Source: Paracoccus aurantiacus (GTDB lineage: Bacteria > Pseudomonadota > Alphaproteobacteria > Rhodobacterales > Rhodobacteraceae). Taken from it: a stretch of DNA of 64,000 bases. The stretch is from the NCBI RefSeq assembly GCF_007993065.1, contig NZ_VOPL01000001.1, forward strand, positions 558,001-622,000, read 5' to 3'. Positions 29,773 through 41,321 of the stretch are shown here, in pieces. The notes under the pieces were generated by a model. It made no database searches. It was not told the DNA's origin and was given only the letters and a program-made list of their open reading frames with translations. A program made the position numbers and the translations under genes. Every line of letters begins with the position of its first letter. Position 1 is the first letter of the stretch.

Positions 29773-30423
29773 ATGACACGCGCGATCCTTTGGGACATGG
29801 ACGGCACGCTGATCGACAGCGAGCCTGTGCATGCCGCCGCCTTCGATGAATCCGTGGCAGCGCTCGGCCTGAGCTTTCCGCCCGATTTCCACGACCGCCT
29901 GCTTGGCCGTTCATCTGCCGAGGTGCATCAGGCCGTTGCCGAAAAGGCCGGCCCGGATTTCACCTATCAGGACTGGATGGACCTTAAGTGGGGCCATTTC
30001 ACGCGCCATGCGGACAATATCCGCCGTCGCGACAGTGTCGCCGATATCGCCGTTGCAAAGGCACGAGAGGGCTTGCCGATGGCGGTGGTATCGAACTCGA
30101 CCGCAGACGAGGTCGAACTTTGCATGCAGGCCACCGCGCTCAATCAGGTGATCCCGGTCCGCGTCAGCCGCGCCGATGTCCAGAACGGCAAGCCAAGCCC
30201 CGAAGGCTATCTGCTGGCTGCGCAGCGCCTTGGCGTGAAGCCAGAAAACTGCCTGGTGGTCGAGGACAGCCTTGTCGGGTCGCAGGCCGGTTTGGCGGCG
30301 GGAATGCGCGTGCTTTATCACCCGCAGACTGCTGCTGACGACGCGGACGCGCTGCCCGCAGGGTTGCGCTACCTGCCCCCGGATGCCGACCCCGCCCCCG
30401 TCATAGACGAGATGCTTCGCTGA
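29773..30423 (+). CDS. HAD-superfamily phosphatase (subfamily IA, beta-phosphoglucomutase-like)
   Basis: A 216-residue hydrolase. Motif I is DMDGTLID with nucleophile Asp8 and Asp10, motif II is VVSNST, the Lys motif is NGKPSPEGY, and motif III is VVEDSLVGSQAG. A helical cap domain occupies residues ~18-85. GAGGGC precedes the ATG. This group dephosphorylates sugar phosphates or phosphoglycolate; the substrate is not predictable. The mscS gene follows after 17 bp. Confidence 0.9.
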   Translation: MTRAILWDMDGTLIDSEPVHAAAFDESVAALGLSFPPDFHDRLLGRSSAEVHQAVAEKAGPDFTYQDWMDLKWGHFTRHADNIRRRDSVADIAVAKAREGLPMAVVSNSTADEVELCMQATALNQVIPVRVSRADVQNGKPSPEGYLLAAQRLGVKPENCLVVEDSLVGSQAGLAAGMRVLYHPQTAADDADALPAGLRYLPPDADPAPVIDEMLR

Positions 30424-30440
30424 ACACCGAAGAGGCCGAG

Positions 30441-31037
30441 ATGACTCAGTTCAGGAAATTGATACAGATTCTGGACCCGGCGACCCTGCCGGGCGCATTG
30501 GCGATTGCGGGTATCCTGTTTGCGTTGGGACTGTTTCTGTCCTGGGCGATCCGACGGCTGACCATCGCGGCACTGCATCATGACGAGCGCGACCTGATTG
30601 ATGCGATCTCGCTGAAATTCATCAGCCGGCTGATCGGGCTGGTCGTCTGGCTGCTGCTGCTGACGGTTTACGCCCACCTGATCCCGGCGCTTGACAGGCT
30701 GGCGAATGCGATGCTGGCAGGCGTCGGGCTGGCATCTGTCATTATCGGCTTCGCGGCCCAGCAGACACTTGGCAATCTGGTTGCCGGGATCAGCCTTGTG
30801 CTTTACCGGCCGTTTCGGCAGGGCGACCGATTGCAGATCGCGACCCCGACCGAGAGCTTCTGCGATACCGGGCTGGTCGAGGGCGTCTCGCTTGGCTTTA
30901 CGACCTTGCGCGCCGATGACGGCCGAGAGATCATCGTCGCGAACGGGACCATGGCCCAACAGACCATGATAAAGCTGCCGCGCAACGCTCCTGACGCGAG
31001 CGCCCCCTCGGCAAAGGACAAGGCGCCGTCAGCCTGA
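30441..31037 (+). CDS. Short MscS-type mechanosensitive channel
   Basis: A 198-residue membrane protein with three hydrophobic helices. The pore-lining third helix reads GLASVIIGFAAQQTLGN, continuing into VAGISLVLYRPFRQGD, which matches MscS. The beta domain follows to about residue 170. It is shorter than E. coli MscS (286) and lacks most of the C-terminal alpha/beta cage, ending in an Ala/Ser/Lys tail. The last codons overlap the convergent molybdoenzyme gene by 9 bp. Probably a real short channel, since the core is intact. Confidence 0.87.
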   Translation: MTQFRKLIQILDPATLPGALAIAGILFALGLFLSWAIRRLTIAALHHDERDLIDAISLKFISRLIGLVVWLLLLTVYAHLIPALDRLANAMLAGVGLASVIIGFAAQQTLGNLVAGISLVLYRPFRQGDRLQIATPTESFCDTGLVEGVSLGFTTLRADDGREIIVANGTMAQQTMIKLPRNAPDASAPSAKDKAPSA

Positions 31038-33296
31038 TACGACCCTGACCGGGATCGACTTGGCGGCGGGCGTGCCGCTGACCGGATCGAAATAGTCCAG
31101 CGGCAGAAGCGGGTTCAGTTCCGGGTAATATCCCGCCACGGCCCCGCGCGGCAGCGAATAGGCCGCAGCCATCAGCCCGTCCACGCGCCGCGTCACGCCG
31201 TCATCGCTGATCGTTTCCAGCCCGATCATCTGGCCACGTTCTACCCCCCGTTCGGCCATATCCTCGGCATTCATCAGCAGCACCATCCGGTTGCCATAGA
31301 CGCCGCGATAGCGGTCATTCTCGCTGTAGATCGTGGTGTTGAACTGGTCATGCGACCTGATCGTCGCCAGCCGCAGCATTGCCGGGTCATCAACCGGCGT
31401 GTCACCATCCAGCCCCGGAAGCGTCAGGAAGTTCGCCTTGCCATTCGGCGTCAGCCAGACCCGGCGGCGCGGGGCCACGTCCAGATTGAAGCCGCGCGGC
31501 GCCTTGATGCGGTCCGAAAAACCCTCGTAGATCGCAGGAAAGACATCGGCAATGCGGTCGCGGATCACCCCGTAATCCTGCATGTAGTCGGCCCAGGGCA
31601 CAACGCTTTCCGGCAGCGTTGCCATTGCCATGCGGCAGACGATGCCGACCTCGGCCATCAGATCCTTGCTGGCTGGCGACAATACGCCTTTTGAGGCGGT
31701 GACATTGGCCATCGCATCCTCAATCGTGACGAATTGCGCGCCCTTTTCGGTTTCGATCACCTCGGACCGGGCGATGACGGGCAGGATCAGTGCCTCGCGC
31801 CCGTGAACCACAACGCCCCGGTTCAGCTTGGTGACAATGGCGACTGTCAGATCAAGGCCCCGCATCGCGGCATAGGCGCGGTCGGTATCGGGCACGGCGC
31901 GAACGAAATTACCGCCGAGGCCTATGAATACCTTGGCCGTCCCGGCTTCCATCGCGGCGACGGTTTCGACAGTCAGATGACCCGGTTCGCGCGGCGGTTC
32001 AAAGCCGAAAACATCGCGCACCCGGTCCAGATATTCAGCGGTGGGCTTTTCGTTGATGCCGACCGTGCGGTCGCCCTGCACGTTGGAATGCCCGCGGATC
32101 GGCACAATACCGGCACCGGGCTTGCCGTAATTCCCGCGCAGCAGCAGCAGGTTCGAAATCTGCTGGCACAGCTCCGCCCCCCGCTCATGCTGGGTAATGC
32201 CCATGCCGTAACAAATCATCGTCGCGTCCGACGCCGCATAGATTTCGGCGCAGCGGCGAATTTCGGCCTCGGTCAACCCGGCGGCGGCGCAGATTTCCGG
32301 CCAGTCATGCGACATGATGTCCGCGCGAAGCGCCTCGATCCCCGCCGTGTGTTCGTCGATGAAGGCGTGATCCAGCACCGGCTCGCCCGCCGCGTCGCGT
32401 TCGAACAGGTCGCGCATCATGCCCTTCAGCAGCGCCAGATCGCCGCCAATGCGCACCTGCATGAAATCGGTCGAGATGTCTGTATGCCCGAAAGTCGCCA
32501 TCTGGATCATGTCCTGCGGCTCGGCAAACTCCATCAGCGCGCGTTCGGGCATCGGGTTGACCGAGACGATGGGCACGCCGCGCTTCTTCGCCTCGACCAG
32601 ATCGGTCATCATCCGGGGCGAGTTGGTGCCGGGGTTCTGACCCAGAATGAAGATCGCCTGCGTATGTTCCCAATCCTCCATCACGCAGGTGCCCTTGCCC
32701 ACGCCGATGGCGGGCGGCAGGCCGATACTGGTCGGCGCGTGGCACATATTGGAACAGTCGGGGAAATTGTTGGTGCCAAACTCGCGCACGAAGATCGCGT
32801 AAAGGAATGCGGCCTCGTTGGGCGTCCGGCCAGAGGTGTAGAATTCCGCCTCGTTCGGGCTGGCTAGGCCGTTCAGATGGCGCGCGATCAGGGCGAAGGC
32901 GTCATCCCAACTGATCGGGACATAATGATCCGTCGCTGGGTCATAGCGCATAGGCTCGGTCAGGCGGCCCTGCATTTCCAGCCAGTGATCCGACTGCTGA
33001 TTCAGTTCGGTGACCGTATGCTTCGCGAAGAAGTCGCGGTCGGCACGGAACTTCGTTGCCTCGAACGCCAAGGCCTTGGCGCCGTTCTCGCAGAACTCCA
33101 GCGTCTTCTTGCAGTCTGCATCCGGATAGGCGCAGCTTGGGCATTTGAAACCGCCCGGCTGGTTCATCGACAACAGCGCGCGCGATCCCTTCGTCAGCAC
33201 GCTTTGCTGCATCAGCACCTTGGCTGTGGCCGCCGCTGCGCCCCAGCCACCCGCCGGATGGTCGTAAGGCTTAATCCGCGCTTTTTTGCCGGCCAT
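31029..33296 (-). CDS. FdhF/YdeP-family molybdopterin oxidoreductase
   Basis: A 755-residue bis-MGD enzyme of the YdeP type. An N-terminal Cys cluster (CPSCAYPDADC, then EFCENGA, residues ~53-73) may bind an Fe-S centre. The segment SNMCHAPTS has Cys-His where formate dehydrogenases have Sec/Cys-His, so this one is Cys-based. The molybdopterin motifs GQNPGTNSPRMM and RGHSNVQGDRT are clear, and a C-terminal molydop-binding domain is present. There is no signal peptide, so it is cytoplasmic. No electron-transfer partner or FdhD copy adjoins it. E. coli YdeP is tied to acid resistance, but its reaction is unknown; formate oxidation is not assured. Confidence 0.88.
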   Translation of the reverse strand: MAGKKARIKPYDHPAGGWGAAAATAKVLMQQSVLTKGSRALLSMNQPGGFKCPSCAYPDADCKKTLEFCENGAKALAFEATKFRADRDFFAKHTVTELNQQSDHWLEMQGRLTEPMRYDPATDHYVPISWDDAFALIARHLNGLASPNEAEFYTSGRTPNEAAFLYAIFVREFGTNNFPDCSNMCHAPTSIGLPPAIGVGKGTCVMEDWEHTQAIFILGQNPGTNSPRMMTDLVEAKKRGVPIVSVNPMPERALMEFAEPQDMIQMATFGHTDISTDFMQVRIGGDLALLKGMMRDLFERDAAGEPVLDHAFIDEHTAGIEALRADIMSHDWPEICAAAGLTEAEIRRCAEIYAASDATMICYGMGITQHERGAELCQQISNLLLLRGNYGKPGAGIVPIRGHSNVQGDRTVGINEKPTAEYLDRVRDVFGFEPPREPGHLTVETVAAMEAGTAKVFIGLGGNFVRAVPDTDRAYAAMRGLDLTVAIVTKLNRGVVVHGREALILPVIARSEVIETEKGAQFVTIEDAMANVTASKGVLSPASKDLMAEVGIVCRMAMATLPESVVPWADYMQDYGVIRDRIADVFPAIYEGFSDRIKAPRGFNLDVAPRRRVWLTPNGKANFLTLPGLDGDTPVDDPAMLRLATIRSHDQFNTTIYSENDRYRGVYGNRMVLLMNAEDMAERGVERGQMIGLETISDDGVTRRVDGLMAAAYSLPRGAVAGYYPELNPLLPLDYFDPVSGTPAAKSIPVRVVSG

Positions 33297-33405
33297 GATG
33301 AAACGGTCCTTCTGTTCGCTGCGTTATGAGACCACAGGAAGGCGGTCGCTGCCAAGCCGTTCACACCGGCAATCGAATGGTTGACCGGCGACATATCGTC
33401 GCGAT

Positions 33406-33444
33406 TGACACCTGAACGAGGCGATCTAGCATGACGCAGCGTCA
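33406..33444 (+). promoter_or_regulatory. Putative promoter and dyad upstream of clpK-like gene
   Basis: TTGACA at 33406-33411 and TAGCAT at 33428-33433, 16 bp apart, could be -35/-10 boxes. The perfect dyad TGACGC-A-GCGTCA (33432-33444) overlaps the -10 end, as a repressor site would. It lies about 80 bp before the ATG. No classical CIRCE element is present. The rest of the 224-bp gap shows no gene. Confidence 0.4.
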
Positions 33445-33520
33445 CTATACACCGATCAGATCCCCGTCGCGCCCGACCTTTTGGGACGCCTTCACAGAAA
33501 TTTCTTGACTGGAGGATATC

Positions 33521-36364
<2,844 letters not shown>

Positions 36365-36372
36365 TTGGTGAT

Positions 36373-36401
36373 GTTCGGGGCGCGACACCCGCGCCCCGAA
36401 C
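36373..36401 (+). terminator. Strong hairpin after clpK-like gene
   Basis: Perfect 12-bp arms GTTCGGGGCGCG / CGCGCCCCGAAC around a 5-base loop, 8 bases after the stop codon. There is no T-run, so it may stabilise the 3' end or partly terminate before the peroxidase gene 75 bp further on. Confidence 0.6.
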
Positions 36402-36476
36402 CGCCGGTTCGCCGAAAACCAATATCCGGCGCGGCAAGCCCGCGCCGATCATCCCGCGACCCAGCCGAGGATTCCC

Positions 36477-37553
36477 ATGCCGCCAGTCAATCTTCCCGGA
36501 AATGCCCTGCCCCCGGAAAGCCAGCCTGTGGAAAAGCCGCTGACCCGTGCGGCAATTTTCATCGTGGTAAACGTGAAGCCTGACGACAGATCGCTGGCGC
36601 AGTTCCGCGAGTTCTGCGGCAACCTCGCCTCGCTCATCCGTGCTGTCGGGTTCCGCAACCCCGATGCGCGGCTGACATGCATCGCGGGGATCGGTTCCGC
36701 GCTTTGGGACCGGCTTGACCAGCCCGAACGTCCGGCGGGGCTTCACCCGATGCGCGCGATCAGCGGCGTTTATGACGCCCCGTCAACGCCCGGCGACCTT
36801 CTGCTGCATATTCGCGCCGAGCGTCCGGATTTCTGCTTCGAATTCGCGACCGAGGCGATGCGCGCGCTTGGCGACAGCGTGGTGCTGGAGGATGAGACGC
36901 AAGGCTTCAAGTTCTTTGACAACCGCGACCTGCTGGGCTTTGTCGACGGGACAGAGAACCCCGAGGGTCAGGCGCTTGGCAATTCCGTGCTGATCGGGGC
37001 CGAGGACCCGGCCTTCATCGGCGGAAGCTACGTCATCACCCAGAAATACATGCACGACATGGCCAAGTGGAATGCCATCCCCGTCGAGCAGCAGGAGCGT
37101 ATCATCGGGCGACACAAGCTGTCCGATATCGAATATCCAGACGACCAGAAGGCCCCCTACGCCCATAATGTGCTGACCAGCATCGACGATGCCGAAGGCC
37201 AGCAATTGCAGATCCTGCGCGACAACATGCCATTCGGAAGCCCGGCCCGGTCGGAATTCGGCACTTATTTCATCGGCTATGCGCGCGATCCGGCACGGAT
37301 CGAACGCATGCTCGACAATATGTTCATCGGCGATCCGCCCGGCAATTACGACCGCATCCTTGATGTCAGCACGCCTGTCACCGGCAGCCTGTTTTTCGTG
37401 CCGTCGGCGACGCTGCTGGAATCGCTTGCCGATGCGGCGACGCCCGCCGACGCAGGCAAGACCGAAGGCGGCGGCGATCCGCAGACCGACGCAGGCGGAG
37501 CCTCCGGTTCACTGCATATCGGCTCCCTGAAACAGGAGAATCAGGATGAATAA
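36477..37553 (+). CDS. DyP-type heme peroxidase, encapsulin cargo
   Basis: A 358-residue dye-decolorising peroxidase. The distal motif GFVDGTENP (154-162) carries catalytic Asp157; the proximal heme ligand is probably His230 (YAHNVL), and the distal Arg is R248 (LRDNMPFG). After the folded domain a Gly/Ala/Asp linker (~321-342) leads to SGSLHIGSLK (343-352), which matches the consensus targeting peptide of encapsulin cargo. The six residues after the peptide (QENQDE) are unusual, since the peptide is normally near terminal. GAGG precedes the ATG. The stop overlaps the encapsulin start by 8 bases. It uses H2O2 to oxidise unknown substrates inside the shell. Confidence 0.95.
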   Translation: MPPVNLPGNALPPESQPVEKPLTRAAIFIVVNVKPDDRSLAQFREFCGNLASLIRAVGFRNPDARLTCIAGIGSALWDRLDQPERPAGLHPMRAISGVYDAPSTPGDLLLHIRAERPDFCFEFATEAMRALGDSVVLEDETQGFKFFDNRDLLGFVDGTENPEGQALGNSVLIGAEDPAFIGGSYVITQKYMHDMAKWNAIPVEQQERIIGRHKLSDIEYPDDQKAPYAHNVLTSIDDAEGQQLQILRDNMPFGSPARSEFGTYFIGYARDPARIERMLDNMFIGDPPGNYDRILDVSTPVTGSLFFVPSATLLESLADAATPADAGKTEGGGDPQTDAGGASGSLHIGSLKQENQDE

Positions 37554-38346
37554 CCTCTATCGTGAACTCGCCCCCATCAGCGCAGGCGCATGGGACCAGA
37601 TCGAGGACGAGGCCAAGCGCACGCTCCGCCGGTATCTGGGCGCGCGCCGTGTCGTCGATATGCACGGACCGGACGGCTTCGATCTCAGCGCGGTGGGGAC
37701 CGGGCATATCAGCAAGATCGAACCGATCGCCGATGGGGTCGATGCGGCACAGCGCAAGGTCAGCCCGCTGGTCGAGCTGCGCGTGCCCTTCACCCTGACC
37801 CGTGCTGCGATCGACGATGTCGCGCGCGGATCGAACGATTCGGACTGGCAGCCGCTGAAGGATGCAGCCCGTCAGATCGCCCTGGCCGAGGATCGGCTGG
37901 TCTTTTACGGCTATCCGGATGCAGGGATCGAGGGCATCCTGCCCAACAGTTCGAACAAATCCGTGACGCTTCCAGCCGACGTTGCCGAATACCCCGAGGC
38001 GGTCGCGCAGGCGGTCAGCCAGTTGCGTCTGGCCGGCGTGAACGGTCCTTACGCGCTTGTTCTTGGGACGGCCGACTTTACGCAGGCCACAGGCGGTGCC
38101 GAAGATGGCTATCCGGTCGCGCGGCATCTTGCCAAGCTGGTCGATTGCGACGTGATCTGGAGTCAGGCGCTGAGCGGCGGGGCGGTCGTCACGACGCGCG
38201 GCGGAGATTTCGACCTTTATCTCGGTCAGGACATTTCTATCGGCTATCTCAGCCACGATGCCGAGACGGTGCAGCTTTACCTTCAGGAAACGCTGACATT
38301 CCAGATGCAGACCAGCGAGGCGGTCGTGGATATGCCGAAGCCCTGA
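37546..38346 (+). CDS. Encapsulin shell protein (family 1, linocin M18-like)
   Basis: A 266-residue HK97-fold capsid-like protein that assembles into a protein nanocompartment. Family features are the N-terminal MNNLYRELAPISAGAW helix, EEAKRTL-type helix (here EDEAKRTLRRYLG), RRVVDMHGP, the VPFTLTRAAIDDVARG segment (split: VPFTLTRA, IDDVARG), and the C-terminal DFDLYLGQDISIGY strand. Length is typical (about 265). CAGGAG lies within the end of the peroxidase gene. The overlap and the targeting peptide show that the peroxidase is its cargo. No phage genes are near. Confidence 0.96.
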   Translation: MNNLYRELAPISAGAWDQIEDEAKRTLRRYLGARRVVDMHGPDGFDLSAVGTGHISKIEPIADGVDAAQRKVSPLVELRVPFTLTRAAIDDVARGSNDSDWQPLKDAARQIALAEDRLVFYGYPDAGIEGILPNSSNKSVTLPADVAEYPEAVAQAVSQLRLAGVNGPYALVLGTADFTQATGGAEDGYPVARHLAKLVDCDVIWSQALSGGAVVTTRGGDFDLYLGQDISIGYLSHDAETVQLYLQETLTFQMQTSEAVVDMPKP

Positions 38347-38376
38347 GCGTGCCGGCCTGTCGGGCGGCGCAGAAGG

Positions 38377-39798
38377 TCACAGCACGGGGCCAAGGATCGC
38401 AAGCGCATTTTGCCAGATCCGGCGATGGACGGGCCAGGCGATGACGTCTGACAGCGTGACCTGCAGGCTGTCGGCAAGATAGCTTTCCTGACGCGCGCGG
38501 ATCCTCGCGGTCATATCTTTGTCGTAAAGCAGGATATTGTTCTCGTAATTGAGGTCGAAGCTGCGGCGATCCATATTGGCCGAGCCGATCAGCGACACGC
38601 GCCCGTCAATGGTCATCGACTTGGTGTGCAGAAGGCCCGGACGGTATTCCCAGATCTTCACGCCAGCTTCCAGCAGATCCTCGTAATAGCTGCGGCTGGC
38701 CGCGCCGACCGCAAAGTCGTCGTTGCGGGCCGGGAAGATGATCGTGGTGTCGACCCCACGATTGGCCGCCGCACACAGCGCCGCCTGAATCGAACTGTCA
38801 GGGACATAATAAGGCGTGGTGACGAAAAGGCTGCGGCGCGCGGCATAGATTACGCTTTCAAAGGCCTCTGGCATTGCGGAATAGCGCGCGGTCGGCCCTG
38901 TGCCGATCACCTGCGCCGCAAAACCGGCGCGTCCCGGCGGAAGCGGTGCGCGCAGAAGATCTGACAGATCCTCGTCGGCGCTTTCCATCCAGTCGGTGGC
39001 GAAAAGATGCTGGTTCTCGCGGACGATGGGGCCTTCCAGCCGCATCAGGATATCGACCCAGGGCGCGTATTTCGCCTTGGGCAGAAAGGCCGGATCAGCG
39101 CAGTTCTGGCTGCCGCAATAGGTCACCGCATTGTCGATCACCACGATCTTGCGGTGATTGCGCAGGTCGATGCGCCCGTCAAACGCGCTCCAATGCGGTT
39201 TCAGCGCGGCCGCGGTCATGACGCCCGCCTCTGCCATGTCGCGCCATGCCGTACTGTTCAGCAAGTCCCGAGAGCCGATCGCATCGACAAGCGCACGGCA
39301 CACCACGCCACGCCCGGCCGCACGCTTCATCGCGTTAATCACGCGGGTGCCGTTGTGATCGGTCAGCCAGATATAAAACAGCACGTGAACATGCTCGCGC
39401 GCCGCGTCGATATCCGCGACGATCTCGTCAATCCCGCTATCGGAGTCGGCCATGAGACGCGCCGAGTTCCCGCCGACGGGCGGATAAAGGCTGATCGACT
39501 GCCCCACCGCAAAAAGCGGCCGGTAGAGGGGCGGCACGTGTGGCGCGTATTCGGGCGCGTCCCATCCCGCAATTGTCTGAGGCAGCGGCAGATGGGCATA
39601 GATCCTGTTCAGCCGCGCAATGCGCCGCCGCCCGATGCTGGTGCTGCCGAACAGCAGATAGGCCACAGCGCCGACAAACGGCAGCACCAGCACGACCACC
39701 AGCCATGCCAGCCGCGAAACCGGCACGCGATGGCGACGCAGCAGGATATGAAAGCCGCAGACCGCAACCGTGAGGATGTGAAGCAGAAGAGTGTACAT
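38377..39798 (-). CDS. cls: Cardiolipin synthase (phospholipase D family)
   Basis: A 473-residue membrane enzyme. Two N-terminal hydrophobic helices (residues ~2-20 and ~30-50) precede two HKD motifs: NHRKIVVIDN near residue 210 and HTKSMTIDGRVSLIGSAN (split: HTKSMTIDG, IGSANMD) near residue 393. It condenses phosphatidyl groups to cardiolipin at the inner membrane. The start at 39798 is chosen because the first helix begins there; a 16-codon upstream extension is hydrophilic. Convergent with the encapsulin gene, 30 bp apart. Confidence 0.92.
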   Translation of the reverse strand: MYTLLLHILTVAVCGFHILLRRHRVPVSRLAWLVVVLVLPFVGAVAYLLFGSTSIGRRRIARLNRIYAHLPLPQTIAGWDAPEYAPHVPPLYRPLFAVGQSISLYPPVGGNSARLMADSDSGIDEIVADIDAAREHVHVLFYIWLTDHNGTRVINAMKRAAGRGVVCRALVDAIGSRDLLNSTAWRDMAEAGVMTAAALKPHWSAFDGRIDLRNHRKIVVIDNAVTYCGSQNCADPAFLPKAKYAPWVDILMRLEGPIVRENQHLFATDWMESADEDLSDLLRAPLPPGRAGFAAQVIGTGPTARYSAMPEAFESVIYAARRSLFVTTPYYVPDSSIQAALCAAANRGVDTTIIFPARNDDFAVGAASRSYYEDLLEAGVKIWEYRPGLLHTKSMTIDGRVSLIGSANMDRRSFDLNYENNILLYDKDMTARIRARQESYLADSLQVTLSDVIAWPVHRRIWQNALAILGPVL

Positions 39799-39859
39799 GA
39801 TCGCCCATCCCGATACCTGACGTCGGCCCCTGGCAGGGCCAGACATGACGCAGTGTGCA

Positions 39860-39874
39860 CGTCACCCGGTGACG
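39860..39874. promoter_or_regulatory. Dyad upstream of cls
   Basis: Perfect inverted repeat CGTCACC-C-GGTGACG, 62 bp upstream of the cls start, with a further TGACG 10 bases to the left (39846-39850). It is a candidate operator for cls. The 433-bp gap between cls and cysA holds no gene. Confidence 0.35.
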
Positions 39875-40063
39875 CACAATGCCCGGTCAGGCAATTCCGC
39901 GCGACAGCGATTGCTGGTGGCGGACGTGCCGCGATGCCCGATCACGCAGGCGCCAAGCGATCATCCGAGGGGAGCCCGGATTTTCGAACACCAGATACAT
40001 GTTCCCCAAAACTGCCGAGTTTCCGTAGCAGATAAGTAAATCATTGCGAAACACCCTTTCTAT

Positions 40064-40078
40064 CGGGAATATTTCCCG
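40064..40078. promoter_or_regulatory. Dyad upstream of the sulfate transporter operon
   Basis: Perfect inverted repeat CGGGAA-TAT-TTCCCG in the AT-richer part of the leader, about 155 bp before the cysA ATG. It could bind a sulfur-responsive regulator; no regulator gene adjoins. Confidence 0.4.
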
Positions 40079-40231
40079 CCCTTACGTATCCGCGCCGAAT
40101 GCTCCTCCGTCCATCTGCGTCGTCGTGAACAATCTCCCGAACCGGCGGGCGAAAACCCATGGGTTTCGGGCCTGTCCTGCCTTGCCTCGCAGCGTTGCGG
40201 AAAATAGGTGCAGTCCGGACAAGAGGACGCC

Positions 40232-41311
40232 ATGACCATTACCATCAAGGGCCTGACGAAAAGCTTCGACGACACCCCGGTTCTGCGCGGGATCGACCTG
40301 ACCGTGCGCGACGGAGAGTTGCTCGCCCTGCTCGGCCCGTCCGGTTCGGGCAAGACAACCCTTCTGCGCATCATCGCCGGGCTGGAATGGCCCGATGCGG
40401 GTCAGCTTGTCGTCGCGGGCGAGGACTGGCTTGCGCTTTCGGCGCAGCAGCGGCGCATCGGATTTGTCTTCCAGCACTATGCGCTGTTTCCGCATATGAC
40501 GGTGCGCGACAATATCGCCTTCGGGCTGAGTGTCCGCCCACGTGCCGCGCGTCCGGGCAACGCGGAAATCGCGCAAACCGTGGATGAATTGCTGAATCTG
40601 CTGCAGATCGAGCATCTGGCCGACCGTCATCCGGCCCAGCTTTCGGGCGGTCAGCGCCAGCGCGTCGCGCTTGGCCGCGCCCTCGCGATCCGCCCATCGG
40701 TCTTGCTTCTGGACGAACCCTTCGGCGCGCTTGACGCGGCGATCCGTCGCGACCTGCGGCGTTGGCTGCGCGAGGTCCATGAAAAGACCGGCTCGACCAC
40801 CATATTCGTGACCCACGATCAGGAAGAGGCGTTCGAACTCGCCGATCGGGTTGTTGTGATGGGGGATGGCGAGATCCTGCAGATCGGCACGGCTGACGAC
40901 CTTTATGATGCGCCCGCCTGCCCCTTTGTGGCCCGCTTCATGGGCGCTGTCGTGGAACTGCCGGTCAACATCAGTGACGGACGCGCCACGGCGCGCGGCC
41001 TTGATGCCAGCGCCTTGCCCGTGACCTCCGCGCCCGATGGGCCGGGCCGGCTGTTTCTGCGCCCTGACAGCATCGCGCTGATCCCTGATCCGGCAAGCCC
41101 GTGGCAGCTTTCGCGCAAGATCAGCACCGGGGCCGACCTGAGGCTGACGCTGCTTGGACCGGAGGGACAGGAAATCCCTGTCGATCTGCCCCGCCGCAGC
41201 GCGCCGCCGGTCGAGATCTCGCAGACCTATCGCCTGCGCCCGTCCGTCGGCGCATTGTTTTCCGACGATGCGGCCGGTGCGGCCGCCACGCCGATCCGAC
41301 TTTCAGCCTGA
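40232..41311 (+). CDS. cysA: Sulfate/thiosulfate ABC transporter ATP-binding protein
   Basis: A 359-residue ABC ATPase. Walker A is GPSGSGKTT (~36), the signature LSGGQRQRVALGRA (~137), Walker B LLLDEPFGALD, and the H-loop FVTHDQEEAFE. The C-terminal ~120 residues are a TOBE-like regulatory domain (LFLRPDSIAL). The ATG at 40232 follows AGAGGACGCC. It opens the operon cysA-sbp-cysT-cysW, whereas cysA is last in enterobacteria. Confidence 0.92.
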   Translation: MTITIKGLTKSFDDTPVLRGIDLTVRDGELLALLGPSGSGKTTLLRIIAGLEWPDAGQLVVAGEDWLALSAQQRRIGFVFQHYALFPHMTVRDNIAFGLSVRPRAARPGNAEIAQTVDELLNLLQIEHLADRHPAQLSGGQRQRVALGRALAIRPSVLLLDEPFGALDAAIRRDLRRWLREVHEKTGSTTIFVTHDQEEAFELADRVVVMGDGEILQIGTADDLYDAPACPFVARFMGAVVELPVNISDGRATARGLDASALPVTSAPDGPGRLFLRPDSIALIPDPASPWQLSRKISTGADLRLTLLGPEGQEIPVDLPRRSAPPVEISQTYRLRPSVGALFSDDAAGAAATPIRLSA

Positions 41312-41321
41312 GGAGCATCCC

